Below are positions 10,509-23,461 of a DNA stretch of 64,000 bases, piece after piece (the stretch's first letter is position 1; each line of letters starts with the position of its first letter). The notes under the pieces were generated by a model. That model was not told the origin of the DNA. It worked only from the letters and a program-made list of their open reading frames with translations, and did no database searches. The DNA is taken from positions 139,348,920 to 139,412,919 of the forward strand of contig OX235279.1 of assembly GCA_944472155.2 (NCBI GenBank), given 5' to 3'. Position numbers and translations under genes: made by a program. Source of the stretch: Trichobilharzia szidati. Lineage: Eukaryota > Platyhelminthes > Trematoda > Strigeidida > Schistosomatidae.

Positions 10509-13500
10509 CGCATAGCATAAAAACGATGCATGTAACGCTTCAGCTATTGTCCGAGATTTCCTCCTCTCGGATTAGAAAATATCCTAAATACAAACTGTAA
10601 ATGATCACCTTCTTTATTGTCAAGTGTCCTCTCATTCATTCCGACTGTTGTTCGTAACAAGCAACATTTGGTTTTCATGTCGTCTTCATTTTCGATATAT
10701 CTTCCTATTTCACTGTCGCATGTGATTTCGGTGTATGCAGCTGCAATAATCTCAAAGCCGTGGAACTGAGAGGTAAGAATGCTTTTCGCCTTAAGTCTAC
10801 TGCCTAGAAACTCAGAGTTCCAGCATTATTTCACTGTTGACAGAATAACATCCTAAAGCTTCCACTTTGTTATTTCTGTCAATCTCTTGCCAGTTAGGGA
10901 AACGGAACGCATGCTAGTAAATATCGTGCACTGAGCTCAGATTCTCTGAAGGGCAGACTGAAAACTGCCTTTCAACAAATACCATTACCTCACAGACAAT
11001 CTCTACACCACTTTTCCAAGCGAAATAGAGTGGCCAATGAGACGCACGCATTCACTTGTTGATGACTGAGAAGTCAATAGAAGACCAATGTGTTAGGTAC
11101 GGCTGCAACATTTACCGACAAAGCTTCAGCAGGTTCTTGCACTTACACCTGACAATCTTCACATCGAAAAGCTATCAGGAAGATAAAAATTCCATTCACG
11201 ATAGACGTCTGTGACATGGAAAGGAAGACTAAGTTAGCATTTGTTGGTATTGAAAGAAGTTCAAAAGTAGTCCGAACAATTGTAGTATGAAAACGAAAAC
11301 AAAACACTTATTAGAAACCTCAAAGGACAGTAATCTCTGCTTACTGAAGTTTCAACAACAGCTGCTGGTCTCATGTTACAGCCGAAAGCACTGGCACTGG
11401 ATATCTGCTTAACACATGCATAGAAGTGAGCGCCTAGCCTCCTAATTATGTGCTTGTTGACCAGCACAGACAGAATGCTTGAACTCGGAATCATCCGACA
11501 CTCCAACAGTTTATTGTCTTTACGGTTCTATACAGACAGCTTCGTAAAACTTTCGTCCCTCTTGTCCGCCGATGCACCGACTACCAGACTTCAAAACCAG
11601 GTCATTCCCATCAGATAGTCACCACCTCTCACCTACTGTCCTCTCTTTAACCTTTCCTGCACTACCGCTCTCTCTCTCCCTTTCTCCTAATTCGACCTCT
11701 AAGTTTATTACAATATCAGTACTCATCGAGGCAATATTCCAGAGACGAACATTGGCTCAGATGAAATTGTCCGAATGCTCTTCAGCTTCACAACTAACCC
11801 ACCACATTCCCTTTGACTTGATTTCCCTACACACACACACACACACACGCACATTCACACACCTCAATTAATTGTTTGAAGCTGGCTAGTTGAAGTGAGA
11901 CCGAATACTATAGCCACCTGTAGACCTATCCTGAAAAGCTTCTTCACTTGTCAGTGTCAGCTAAGCTTTACAAGACGAGAATGCAGGTGAAGATCGTTGA
12001 AGTCACTCAGAGACTTGATTAACAGCCGAGAAATACAACCAGATCCCGCAAGGGAAGAGCTGTCTGGGACTACCCCTTCGCTGATTCACTTAACGAAATT
12101 ACATAGCTCTCGGGAGCTGGTGAAGCCCTTGTTCACAAGTGAACTACCGTTTCGCAGCCATCAAACGACTAATTAAGCGAAACGAAACATTTTTGTTCCA
12201 TTCGTCATTTGGAGATTTCCTACTGTGAAAAAATTCTAGGCGATGTTTGACTGAGAAGACACCTGTCCAAACGACTTGGTGAACCTACTCTGTTTTCCGC
12301 GATGGACTCCATGAATGACGCTGTCAGCTCCTTGTTATGACACGTAAGTGGTGAAGACCAGTATCCGCATCTATTCAGAGTTGCTCAGTCATTCTCACAT
12401 GCTCTCTAGATATTTTGGTAGAGTGACTGCCTCATTCCGAAAAGTCATGGATCCTATGATTTGTGTGGATTTCGAAATAATAATCAAAGCCATGTCAGTC
12501 AAGCAACATAATTATTCATTCAATGCAGTACAATAGCTCCAGCTCATGTTTTAATTCACCTCCTGAAGTAGCAATAATGAAACTGCGGATGTTTGTCATT
12601 CATATCACCAACACCATCTGCACTTATATCTATCATCAAGACCCTCCAGGTTTACAGTCTTCCTACTGTTTACGGACACTTCGTTTGACAAAGTTAAGGT
12701 CGTATATGATGTCTTCTCTGCAGTTGGAAAACATGCAAAGCAAATAACCTATTCCATCCTGGAATCAGTGATACTGTCTGGTTGCCTAAAGAGGCCTGTA
12801 TGGACGAACCCTGCTAATGATTCGCAAAACTGTGCGTCAATTCATTTCTTCAGTCAGTCAGTCAGTCAGAATGGGTACCAAAATGGACACTTTACTCAGT
12901 CATATTCTTAATTCCGACTGAAAATTCGAGCATATACACATCACCACCTTTGGCCCACTCAGTCCTTCTAACACTTTTAACTACATTCTGTTATACATCG
13001 ACAGATCCACTGATTGGCAGATATCTCAGCTGAAGCGTTGCATAAAGCCCTGATGGAAAAGTGAGTGCCGAACTTCGCAATTCTTGTAGCAATAAAAACC
13101 CACTGCCGTGTGTATATTTTGAAAGTTATCAACTACCACAACTCTCTGAAATGCCAAAGACTCAATGCGTCCACAGCACTTCACAACATCTCTTTCTAAC
13201 TAAATGATAAAACGACTTCATCGGCAAATCACGGTTGAGCGTTAGGCCAACCCAACCAACACCGACTGTTCTACCAAACCATCATCAATCTCGCTAGGAA
13301 TAGAGAATATCGTGAACAAATATACAGCATGCTGAGCCATCGACCTACTCTAGGAGATAATGTTACGATTATCAGGAGAGTTATTCACTCCAATTAATCA
13401 AGCTCCATGAGGTGTGAACAACAAAGTGTGGCGTTGAAACAATCAAATTTTACTCATGTTTTTCACAGAAACGACTGCATCTCTGCATAAAACTGCCATC

Positions 13501-15084
13501 ACACGGTCCTAGGCGAAAGTGACAAAGTCGTAACAATCAAACAACTAAATGCAACAGTTACTATCAGAACTGACAGAATTCAGCCAGTGTTCATTCCTGA
13601 TAATCAAAAGGCGATACGGAAGTTGAAAACAACTGCATTACGCAGTGTATCCGGCGAAGACTAGGAAACTTCATTTTCCTGAACGCCATGGTCGATTAGA
13701 CACTGCTGAAACTTTTAAAAATAGCCACATCCCACTCATTAGGTGGTCTCAAGTCCGGAAGAGAGTTAGGGTTTCACGTGTGGCTAACATCCCCACCAGG
13801 CAAAACACAACACCATCACTTGAGCACAGGATACAATAAACCTCTTCTTCCCTGGAATCTCGGAGGTTGATGAATGAAATACGGTTTACGCTGGCTTGCG
13901 GAAGCCTCCTGTTTCGATGAAAGGAAATGTTCACGCTATGTCTGAGACTGGAAAGGCAGCTTCAGACGTAGAAAAAATGAAAAGAAATGCTGTAGATGGT
14001 ATAGGAATCTGTGATGGAATAGTAGATGGAATGAAAATGGACTGTCCAAATTGTCGTCCGGATATTCAATAATCCACTTCCGTCACTCAAGCAACAACCT
14101 CGAGCACATTGATGGAATGGCTGTCATAGTGTCTCCAACAGCATCGAATTGTCCCATGCAGTTTGAATCAATGGCTTCTAGGGTCAAGACAGCAAGATTC
14201 AAGTTAAAAGGCAGGAGAGTTACAAATATAAAACTCCTTGCACTTAAAAACCTCGCCTAGTATACTGGCAGGTCCTAAGCACAAAAAAATTGAGCAGATC
14301 GTTCGTGTGACTCTATCCCGGCGCTTCAGTTCAGTAGCAAGTTAGTGCACGAAGAATATCAGACATAAACTTATTCTTCACTGGAGTTGGAGTTACGAAA
14401 TGGCGCGGTCTGATGGAAGAATTCGGGAAGCCAGTCAGACAGGGCGATTTATTTCTATGGAAGCAAAAATCATTTTGGAGAGATGTGATACCACACGACG
14501 TTTGAAGCTGTGAAGGCTGATCAGGGTGCAGAAAAAATGTTAAGATTTAGTACAGAATTGGTGGCAGTTTTTGAGAGTGAGTGGAGTGTAAGTGTACTCA
14601 ACAGTACTACCAATTGAGCCAATAAGGTACTGAGATGACAAAGAGATAAAAAAGAAATGAGGCAAGTGGGAGTAAGATGATATCGAAAGGATCGAGGACC
14701 AATAAGAGTTTACATGCTTTAAAATTTGTTTGTACATTGCCTTTGTTGATTTCACAAGTTTTCAATATTTCCTCAAATAGTTTGTGATTTGGCACTGATA
14801 TAAAGCTGTGAATTGAAGTTTCGCACGTGATAGGAATGAATGTAGCCAATGAAAACTTATCTAGTTATCCGTTTACTTTTCAGTTCTTACTTCGAATTCC
14901 CCGCTGACCAGTTTCATAATGCCAAAATGCTCAATCTCTGTTGGTATTTCGGCACCTAGAACGGACGCTTCAATGATCACTTGAGCTTAAAATGATATTC
15001 ATTGGATGATGATGGCTAGCGATACAGTCCAGTATTCACCAGTCCAGCTGGGAGCAGTGGCCTGGTAGATGACGCTTTGACTCG
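10509..15084. other. 4.6-kb stretch without recognised gene
   Basis: Only short open frames occur here and none shows a recognisable domain. A CA/TG microsatellite lies at 11829-11850. The piece at about 14365-14460 resembles 3690-3785 (both read like AAACTTACTCTTC.CTGGA followed by AAGCCAGTCAG), so decayed copies of the RTE-rich block extend into this area. I cannot support any host gene. Confidence 0.6.
11829..11850. repeat. CA/TG dinucleotide microsatellite
   Basis: About eleven dinucleotide repeats with one interruption, in otherwise gene-free sequence. Confidence 0.9.
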
Positions 15085-15308
15085 TGGAACGCCTGTTACT
15101 AAACTTTCGAGACAATATGATGCAAGGAATAGTCACATCGGAATCACAACTACACAAAGACACAGAAATCACACGAACAGCTGAATACCTACCTATTCCC
15201 TAAATTAATCAGTCAGCACGAATTCACACAGTAACACTGAACAGTCTGTCTCGCTGCATGTACAAGTAATGAATCAAGACACTGGAGAATCAATACAATC
15301 AACACATA

Positions 15309-15314
15309 TTTATT
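15309..15314 (-). terminator. Polyadenylation signal, secreted gene copy 1
   Basis: AATAAA on the minus strand, about 175 bp after the stop codon of the small secreted gene. It is conserved in position in all three copies. Confidence 0.7.
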
Positions 15315-15490
15315 TCAGTCAAAACACGTACAATAACACGTACAATGGATGTTCTGCACTCATTGAAGTCAGCAGACTGTGAACTCCGTTGAAAAACACC
15401 ATCGAAATTATTGGCTGACTAAGCTAGCTAGCTAGCTGGCTAGCTACAAACATTCATCTCCATCCACTCCTCGTCTGAATCGATTCAGAT

Positions 15491-15739
15491 TCAAGCCTTC
15501 TTCGCAGCTTCTGATACTTGAGAAGCATTCACCGACTCTGTGTTCAACGTGACTACAGTTGGTTCGGATGAAGATGTGAAGGTGTACTGACTTTCCGTCG
15601 AGGTCTCATTGGTGTTGACAGACGGAGCCTGTGTTGTATTCGAGGATGAAGGTGTTGTCGTCATCGTGTGAGCACCTGACAGTAAATGATGTGTCACACA
15701 CAGCAACACAACCACCTTGAACAACATGGATGTGATCAT
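15491..15739 (-). CDS. Secreted Thr/Ser-rich small protein, copy 1
   Basis: The 82-residue product starts with a clear signal peptide: a short n-region with Lys8, a hydrophobic core VVVLLCV and a likely cleavage near residues 22-25. The mature part is rich in Thr and Ser (probable O-glycosylation) with three N-glycosylation sequons at Asn34, Asn44 and Asn71, and it ends in KKA. There is no Cys after the signal peptide and no known domain. The gene is intronless, with a TATA box 40 bp before the ATG and an AATAAA after the stop, so it looks like a complete transcription unit. It is identical in protein to the copies at 25696 and 29274. I do not recognise the family. A secreted, surface or egg-stage mucin-like role is only a guess. 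Confidence 0.7.
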   Translation of the reverse strand: MITSMLFKVVVLLCVTHHLLSGAHTMTTTPSSSNTTQAPSVNTNETSTESQYTFTSSSEPTVVTLNTESVNASQVSEAAKKA

Positions 15740-15778
15740 TTGTATGAGTGTGATTGGCGTCCTTTTGCGTTACTCGTC

Positions 15779-15788
15779 TATATATATA
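15779..15788 (-). promoter_or_regulatory. TATA box of secreted gene copy 1
   Basis: TATATATATA on the minus strand, about 40 bp upstream of the start codon. It is preceded by a CA-rich run and is the same in the other two copies. Confidence 0.6.
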
Positions 15789-16014
15789 CTTGTGTGTGTG
15801 TGAAGTATAATCCGTGACATGATAGAGATTAGGTGTGGTATGGAATGATGAGGATTGAGGTCATTGTGAAGTAGGTCAATGAAAGTTGATCACTACTGGT
15901 ACGAATGATAGTTGTAAAGGTGATATGTGGTTGTGTTTAAGAGGTGTAGATGTGATATAGTTGAATAGTGATGTCGAATTCGAGTGGAGTGTATTGGAGC
16001 GTGTTCTGAGGATC

Positions 16015-17200
16015 GATAGTTGTAGTCAATCGAAAGTGACAGTGAACACTCTGCCACTGGCAATTTCTCTCGTTATGATATGCAATCTGCGAGGGATCAC
16101 GCGCCTAGTCTCTGACCCATATAGAGGAAGTGACTTAGCATGTGTTGGAAATTCGAATTTCGTTATTATGCTGAGGATTATGCGGAGGATTTGCAAACCG
16201 ATATCGGAATGACGAAGGTCTGTTTCACCATTCCGACTCCGGTTTCTATGTCCGGACACTTGCTGTTTAGCAGTAATGAGTCTATGCTGCCTGGTTAACT
16301 GTGAGATGTGACCTCCTTCATATTTCTCCCATTGATGGTGACTGGTGCTGGTTGTTGTTGCTGTTGGTTGGTTGGTTGGTCAGCTATCTTCATCAGCACT
16401 CGCTTCTCTGTGCTCGCTTGAAGTTCTATCTTCACCACCTGCCACTTCTGCCAACTTGTTGGTTTTCGTCTGTGTATTTTCGAGTTTGTGTGACATCAGA
16501 CAAAAGTCACCTATGGAGTCTCCAGTTGTTCTAGAGTCTTCTTATCGGTGTTCGAGCGTATTCCTGTCTTCTCACTGCCAACACACACTATGACGCATAA
16601 TCCAGTCAACGACAATTACGAGTGTCATCGTGGGTGATAATAGCCAGGCAGCCAGCCAGCCAGCTTGTCTTACTTCTGCATTCACTTCAAACACCTCACC
16701 GAGTTTTCCGTTGGTGGATCTGCTGACACGTGACAGGCATTGTCATATAGCCATCGGTTGGATGAGGTTGGTGAGGATTTGGAAACTGTACGCGATGGTG
16801 TTGCAGTAGTTTCCAAATGACTTCTCAGTCAACGCTGTCTGTTGAAGGCCCTTTGTTCGAAGTCGATGAAGTTGAGGTGGAGAGAGATTTGACTGGCACT
16901 CTATGCTTTGTTCAGTGATGATGATGATGCGCAGAGTTGCAATTTGACCAGCACATGATGATTTGGCTTTCGTGAATCCAGCTTTATGTGGTAGAGCTGG
17001 AGTAGTTCTGCATCCCGTGCGTCTTTTATTCCCTCCAGGATGACGGTGCTTATTATCTTTCATGGCGTTTAGTGTTTCATCCAATCAGTATACACCCTCC
17101 TTCACTGAAAACCATATGCAATAATGGCGTGATCATATCGGCTGCAGTCTCGTGTTGTCTGTTCAGTGCTTCGGGTTGGGGAATTCCGTTTGATCCTGCT
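16015..17200 (-). mobile_element. Degenerate RTE RT fragment, copy 2
   Basis: The minus strand keeps RTE reverse transcriptase pieces in order from 17200 downwards: AGFTKAKSSCAGQIATLRI, a worn IDFEKAFD site, VVDWIMRHSV near 16600, GDFCLMSHKLENTQTKTNKL near 16490, and SLPLYGSETRR near 16110. Stops and frame changes abound. The fragment ends directly upstream of the secreted gene promoter, in opposite arrangement to block C. It mirrors 24240-25420. Confidence 0.7.
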
Positions 17201-17287
17201 GTCTTCTCGCCTGACTGTAATCAACTTGACAGCAATCAAGATTTCCGCTTTCCTCGATGGATTGGTGTCCACTGGCAGGCAGTTGTG

Positions 17288-20200
17288 TGCGTGCTGTTGG
17301 CGGCGGTGGCGGTATTTCGGTGTGAGTTGCAGGTGATGGTCTACTTGAGAGTTATTTGAAGTGACCAACCCATTGTGTATTTTTGATATAAGTATATAAC
17401 TTGGGCACTGTGGTAGAGCATAACTCCACTATAGGTAACATTTTATTTTGATAAATCACGCAGTGTCATGCAGTAATATTAACTGATGACGTTTCTAGCA
17501 CAAACCATTGCTCATAACCATATCAAGTCACTCACACAATCTCTATTCCCTGGTAATTAGGTTCCGTTGACCATCTGGTATAGGTTTCTCCTGTGTTGGT
17601 GTTTTGTCAGAAACAGATCTGGTTATCTGGTGTAACGTTGTGAGTTCTCTCTCACCTGCATACTACCTGTTCTTCGTCAGTCCCCAGTGTGTCGTGGAAT
17701 CGTCTTTTGTCTCTTCCAGCACGCTTCTTCACTTCTTCATTCAATGGAGTCCACATAGTACTGAGCTTCTCCTTCTGATGTGAATCTGTGTACTGATTAA
17801 TCTTCTCTTTCACCATCCTCCTCTCTTCTCTTCTCTGCTATTCTATTCTATTGACTTCCAGGTAGGTATTCTTTGAGAGCCACTACTTGTCTTTCGTCTA
17901 CTTTGTCTTAGAACGACCGTGTGTGTCTCCTTGAGCGTCACTTTCAGAGAGGTCCGATGTTTTGCACACAGGTTTTCTTAGTGATGCCATGTAGTGTCTC
18001 CGACTTTGCTATGATGCCTGTTGTGATGGTGTTTTCTATAATTGCATCTTTCAGTTTCTCAGTGATGAACTTGAATTGTGATGTATCTTCAACCAGCGTC
18101 ATTCAACGCCATCAGCTGATCACTGAGCGTTGTTTGTACTAGACAATGGTGTGAACCCACATCTCCTCCCCTGCTCGACTCTGTGAAACACACTGCGTCT
18201 CCACTTTCTTGAGCAACACTGAGATGAAGCCTGTCTGGTTTTCTGTGTGTGCATCGAGTGGAATCCGTGTCTCTGGCCTTGTGTATATTCTTGTGCTTGT
18301 ACACACTTGCTCGAATCATCAAGTCAGTGAAAGCACAGAAGTGTGTGACGAGTTCTCCCTTGTCATTCATTTCTCCGTCTTAGAGCATCTCGACCAATGA
18401 TGAGTTCTCTACATGTATTGTTTGCTTCCAATTTGTCATTCATATCGCCCATCAGGATTTCGTTGTTGCTTCTTCTCTTGTTCAGAGTTGTTAGTAGCAG
18501 TATGGGTAGCATTGGATAATTGTAACACTCCTTCCTTCCTTCCTTCATTTTGAGTTGAAACTTGCTGTCGTCATCCTGCGTGGAACTGGTTCTCACGGCA
18601 CTAGGGCTTTGTCTGTCACTGGTGACATCATGATAGCCACTCACTCGCTGAGTGTGCTCGTATTTGCAGGCTGGGTGACCGAATCGGAGTAGATCACCGA
18701 CTCTCCAGTTGACAATTTCAGTAGTATGCTGCATTTTCTCATTTCTTCGGCTACGTGTGCAGCCTTCCCAACTGGCCTTGTACATTGTGCGAACACTCCA
18801 TGTTTACATGCTTAATTTTGCTTTTATCGAAGGAATGCACACTGGCTGACTGGCTTCTTAAAGGCTTTCACCAGTCTGCTGTGTCTTTTCGCCTCTCCCA
18901 TCCGATTCCAGCGAAGAGTAAGTTTGTTTTTATACCTTTTGTACTTGTAACGTCTTCCTTGTGCGTTGACATTTGTGTATCAGTTTGATCGGCTTTTCGG
19001 AGTAGGATGGCTAGCTTCAAGCCCAGATATCCCTTTGCTTCCGGGCGTGGGAGAAAATTAGCTAGCTAGTAAACTAGGCTAAACTAGGTCACGCAGATGG
19101 TAAATGTTGCGAATTTCCTAGAGTAATTTCAGCACCGAATAGTGATTAGTTTCTCAGCAATTATCTCCTTTAAACTAAGTCTTTTGGTGCAGTAGAAGAA
19201 TAAATGTTTTCGACTGTTACATACCGGAACAGTAAGTGCATGCATAAATAAGCAAGATAAACCTGAACAATGATCGAAGAAGAGAGGAACTAGAGGTGAA
19301 AATGTTGATCTGTTTCAGATCGCGTACTCTACCTGAAGGAAAAGTAAAATGCTTCGAGTAACAGCATTTTGACTGTCTGTACTTCACCAGATTCTGTGTT
19401 ATTTATTGCAACATCACGTCGCTTCTGTGTTTGCACTAGGCCGTAGAGTAGGTCCCATGTGTTCAGAGTGGAACATAGGTTTTCAGTGGCACGCCACCAT
19501 CACCACCAGTTAACTGAGATTAGATTCAGCAGGATGGATACTGGAGAGTCCACTAGTTTGTATTTCCTCCTCACACGATCGAATTCTTGTTACAACACTA
19601 TTTTCAATGAGCTGCTGACGATAAAAGTACCAGTCAAGTGACTATTATTGTGAAATCAACCAAAGGTTTCCGAACGGTGAGACCAATTAATCTCCATAGA
19701 ATGTGGATAACGTCGTAGGCAATAGGCTCTTGATCAAGAGGTCGCCAGAGTTCTTAATTGTCTTTCCTTTCCAGCCATCTGATCTTTAGTACTGAGCAAG
19801 ATGAGGAAGCTGTTGGTGGAGATTTGCAATGGCCTGTTGAAGACGCTTCCAGGGACACACACACACAGCAATTCCCTGAAACACCATGGAAACACTGACT
19901 CGAAAATTTCGAAATTGTGATCAGTGTTGAAGGTGTCCACACTGATTTCAGCGTAGTGGACACCTGTCTCGCTTTCCTGATCCGATGCTTGCTTGCTTGC
20001 TGGCTGGTTGGCTTTGACATTCTCATCCACGCCACTTGCGTGTAGTTGAAATGATGCTACCCAGTTAGGTGATACAGGTGACTTCCCTCAGAAGTCTCCC
20101 ATTGATTGTGACAAATTCTTGTTGTTGTGGTAGTTGTCATTCGCTGGGAAGCTTCATCATTTCTACCGTGCCTGTGTTCACATGAGGTGCTGCCTTCTCC

Positions 20201-21496
20201 TCCTCCTCCTCCTCCGCTTCTTCTGTCAGCCTGTTGATTTTCTCCTGTGTATCTCCGAATTTGTGAGATATGAGACGTAAATGATCGGAGAAATCAAGAT
20301 CTTCTGTGGTCTTCTTTTCGATTCAGCGTGTGACCGTCTTCTCACTCCTCACTCACACATTCACACAGTCACCCATATGATGCAGTACATGATAGCCAGG
20401 AAGAACATCGGTGATAGTAGAAGTCACTGCATTACTCCAGTCTTTGAGTTGAGAATTCCGTGGTATATGAAGTCATCATATACCTGTTAAATGCGGTTGA
20501 TGCATGTTTGTGTCATTTCAATCTGTATTGTTGCAGCAGTATCCAAATTACTTTTTGATGGAAGCTTTCGAAGGCCTTTTGTGAGCAGATGGATTTGAAG
20601 TGCGGAGATGACTACTACGGCTACAACTACTAGGCTGTTTAACATGATGATGATGATGATGTGTAGTGTTACGTTTTGATGTGCGCATGATGTTTTCCTT
20701 GAATCCAGCCTGTTTCGAGCACAGTCTCTCGTGGAAGGCGTCTTTCAGGCTTGCAGGATGATGCGGCTCAATGTTTTGCCCGGGGTGAACGAAATCATTA
20801 TTCGATGGCAGATATTTCATAGGTTTGGTCCACGCCCAGTTGTCAGTTTCCAAGTGTAGCCATTGTTCCTCTGGTATATCTTTGTCAGCTGGTGGTATTT
20901 CTGGGCAACGTGTCGGTAGTGATGCATTCAAGCGTCTTTTATTTAACCTCGTTGGTAATTGAGTCTCTTTCACTACTTCCTACTGGTCTCGTCAGTGTTG
21001 ATGCCACCCGAGTTAGCCACCTGGTTATCTGGCAAAGTGTTACGAGGTCCCTCTCACTTACAGTCGACTTTGCTTCAGTTGCCAGTGTGTCGTGAATTGT
21101 CTCCTGCCTTTCCCAGCACTCTTCTTCACTTCTTCATTCAGTGTGTTGTAGATTGAACTCAGGGTTTCCTTCCGTTGTCCATCTTTGCACTGTTTCATTG
21201 CCACCATCACTCAGCATCCTTATCTCCTCTCTCCTATTAGCTTCCTCGAGTCCGTAGAGAACTGTTATATGTCTCGCTTCCACCTCCTTCCGAAGATGGC
21301 TATACAGGTTTCCTTCTGCCCCGCTCTCAAAGAGTTCCAGTGTCTTGGTGGTGCTACGCTGATGACCAGTGTAGCTGTGATGGCTGCAGCAAAGCTGACT
21401 TCTTTTGTGTGACCCTCGGTTTCTGGATGTCGAACTTGAGTTGTGATGTATCTCCCCCCAACGTCTTTGAAGACTTTCAGATAAACACTGAGCGTT
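17288..21496 (-). repeat. Right arm of 4.2-kb inverted repeat
   Basis: This is the reverse complement of 1124-5332. It contains, on the minus strand, the Penelope-like terminal repeat (about 17380-17535), the RTE endonuclease fragment (about 17540-18940) and the RTE RT fragment (about 20020-21490). It stops at 21496 because a Penelope-like element is inserted there. The repeat match resumes at 23737. Confidence 0.9.
21483..21496. other. Target-site duplication of Penelope-like element (left)
   Basis: The 14-bp sequence AAACACTGAGCGTT is repeated at 23737-23750 on the other side of the element. It is present once in the left arm (reverse complement at 1124-1137), which is the empty site. Confidence 0.85.
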
Positions 21497-21704
21497 CCAT
21501 TATGGCTAAATTTTATTTTGATAGAGTCTCACAGTGTTATACAGTAATATTTACTGATGACGTTTCGAGCACAATTTATTGCTCATAATCATATCAAGTT
21601 AATCACACGACTTCCTAAATTCATTTATATAGTTCCATTGTTTTTCACTTGATTTGATTGGTAGTATTATTTTCCATATTTCAGGTATGAGTGATGATTC
21701 ATTC

Positions 21705-23357
21705 CTATTGCATGCATTCTCCTTGCTCATTTTCGGTTTCAAATGTGAATTTTATTCCCTCCACTAGTGAGTTTATGTGTGTCAAGAAGCTAGAGATATG
21801 TTCTGTTTTTAAAACTGTGAAAGTGTCATCCACATATCTCCACCATATTTTTGGAGTAGGATTAAACGTATTAAGTGCCATATTTTCCCAGCTATCCATA
21901 AATATATCTGCTACGATAGGGGATATTGGTGATCTCATTGCTACACCTTCAGTTTGTCTATATATTTTGCCTTGGAATCTAAAGATAGTAGATGTGAGGC
22001 ATAGCTGAATCCCTAAAATAATTTCTTCAATGGACAGCTTTGTCCTACGATTGAGTTCAGTATCCGCAGTTAGTTCTTTTTTAACTGCTTCTAAGGCCAT
22101 ATTGACTGGTATATTAGTATAAAGACTAGTTATATCAAAGCTAACCATTGTTTCATCATTATCTAGTTGTATGTCATTTAGTTTATTTTTCATTTCATAT
22201 GAATTAGTTAGTCTAGAATTTGAACGATTTCTAATGGGGCATAATATTAGAGCTAAATGTTTTGATAATTCATATGTAGGGGTATTTCTAAAATCTACTA
22301 TTGGTCTTATGGGATAACCTGGCTTATGTATTTTAATAGTACCATACATCCTACTAGCATTATTAGTTTTAGGCATTAAATTAAACCATTTTGACTCACC
22401 CAGTGACGGCTTCATTCTGCCTACTAATTCCGCTGTGGATTTTTTAACCTTATTCATTATTGTGTCTACGGGCTTCTTAATTTCCTCATATGGAGCCATT
22501 TCAATATGTTCAGTGACTTTTTTGATGTAGTCAGATTTATTCAAAACTACGGTGGCGTTTCCTTTGTCAGCTTTTGCGATGACAATATTTTTATCCTGTT
22601 TTAGATTAATTAAAGCTTCGCTTTCCGATTTTGTCAAGTTTGATTTTTCCTTCTTTTGATTTTTTAGGGTTAATGCACATTGTGCTCGAACCTCTTCTGC
22701 TGTTGTTTTATCTATTGAACCTAGTGCTACTTCTATGTTAGGAATGACATCCTCTGGTTTTAATTTATTAACTGTTACGTTGAAATTTAGTCCTTTCTCC
22801 AGTACTTTTATCTCACTGGAGCTTAGTTCCCTTGATGAGAGGTTGATCACCCACTTTGTTTTGTCGATAGAGGATGAAGCATTGACATCAATTTCATTTG
22901 CTGTGTTCTTTTCTTCAATAAGTTTGTTGAATTTTTTGATTTGTGTGTTTTTTGATTTTCTTAATGCAGATTCTCTAGCTTTTTTGGATGTTTCAAGAAT
23001 AATTGTATAATCTTTGTCATTGATCATATATTTGAGTTTGTGTTTGAGTTTTTCAATTTCATTTCGTTTATTATTTAGTTTCACAGTAACTCGATGTAAT
23101 TCTTCTCATAGACATAATCTACTGACATTTTCGGCAGCTGATTTTATTTTACTTGAGGTAATTGGAGTACGTAGACGTAAATATTTCGGAATTATATGAT
23201 TTTTTAAACATCGACTGTTAAAAATCCGATGATTTGTGAATCTTGCTTCAGTTTGACAAAGTCGTGTGAGTTTGTTGATAAGTTTCCTGGTGGGAAGACC
23301 ATAAGTATCATTGATATAAGAATAAAACTTGGGGACTGTGGTAGAGTGTAATTCCAT
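21705..23357 (-). pseudogene. Penelope-like reverse transcriptase, truncated
   Basis: Read from 23357 downward the frame gives an N-terminal region (LPTRKLINKLTRLCQTEARF), one in-frame TGA near 23103-23105, then 459 further codons (21705-23084). RT motifs are RMYGTIKIHKPGYPIRPIVD, VSFDITSLYTNIPV with the first catalytic Asp, QTEGVAMRSPISPIVAD (usual Gly of AMGSP replaced by Arg), and WWRYVDDTF with the catalytic Asp pair. The thumb and GIY-YIG domain are missing. In Penelope-like elements this enzyme copies the element RNA at the target. This copy looks inactive. Confidence 0.85.
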
Positions 23358-23461
23358 TATGGGTAAATTTTATTTTGATAGAGTCTCACAGTGTTATACA
23401 GTAATATTTACTGATGACGTTTCGAGCACAATTTATTGCTCATAATCTATGTTCATCGAAT

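Larger units (their letters stand above)
15185..17208 (-). repeat. 2.0-kb inverted repeat, left arm
   Basis: Positions pair with 41435 minus the position, giving the right arm 24227-26250. The arm contains secreted-protein gene copy 1 and a decayed RTE RT fragment. Every small reading frame is mirrored exactly. The gene-proximal part also recurs in direct orientation with the right arm at 29054-29828. Confidence 0.9.

Noticed and set aside
11572..11871. A small secreted or low-complexity protein gene at 11.6 kb
   Set aside because: The frame ends in a CA microsatellite, has no signal peptide and is not supported by any regulatory signal.
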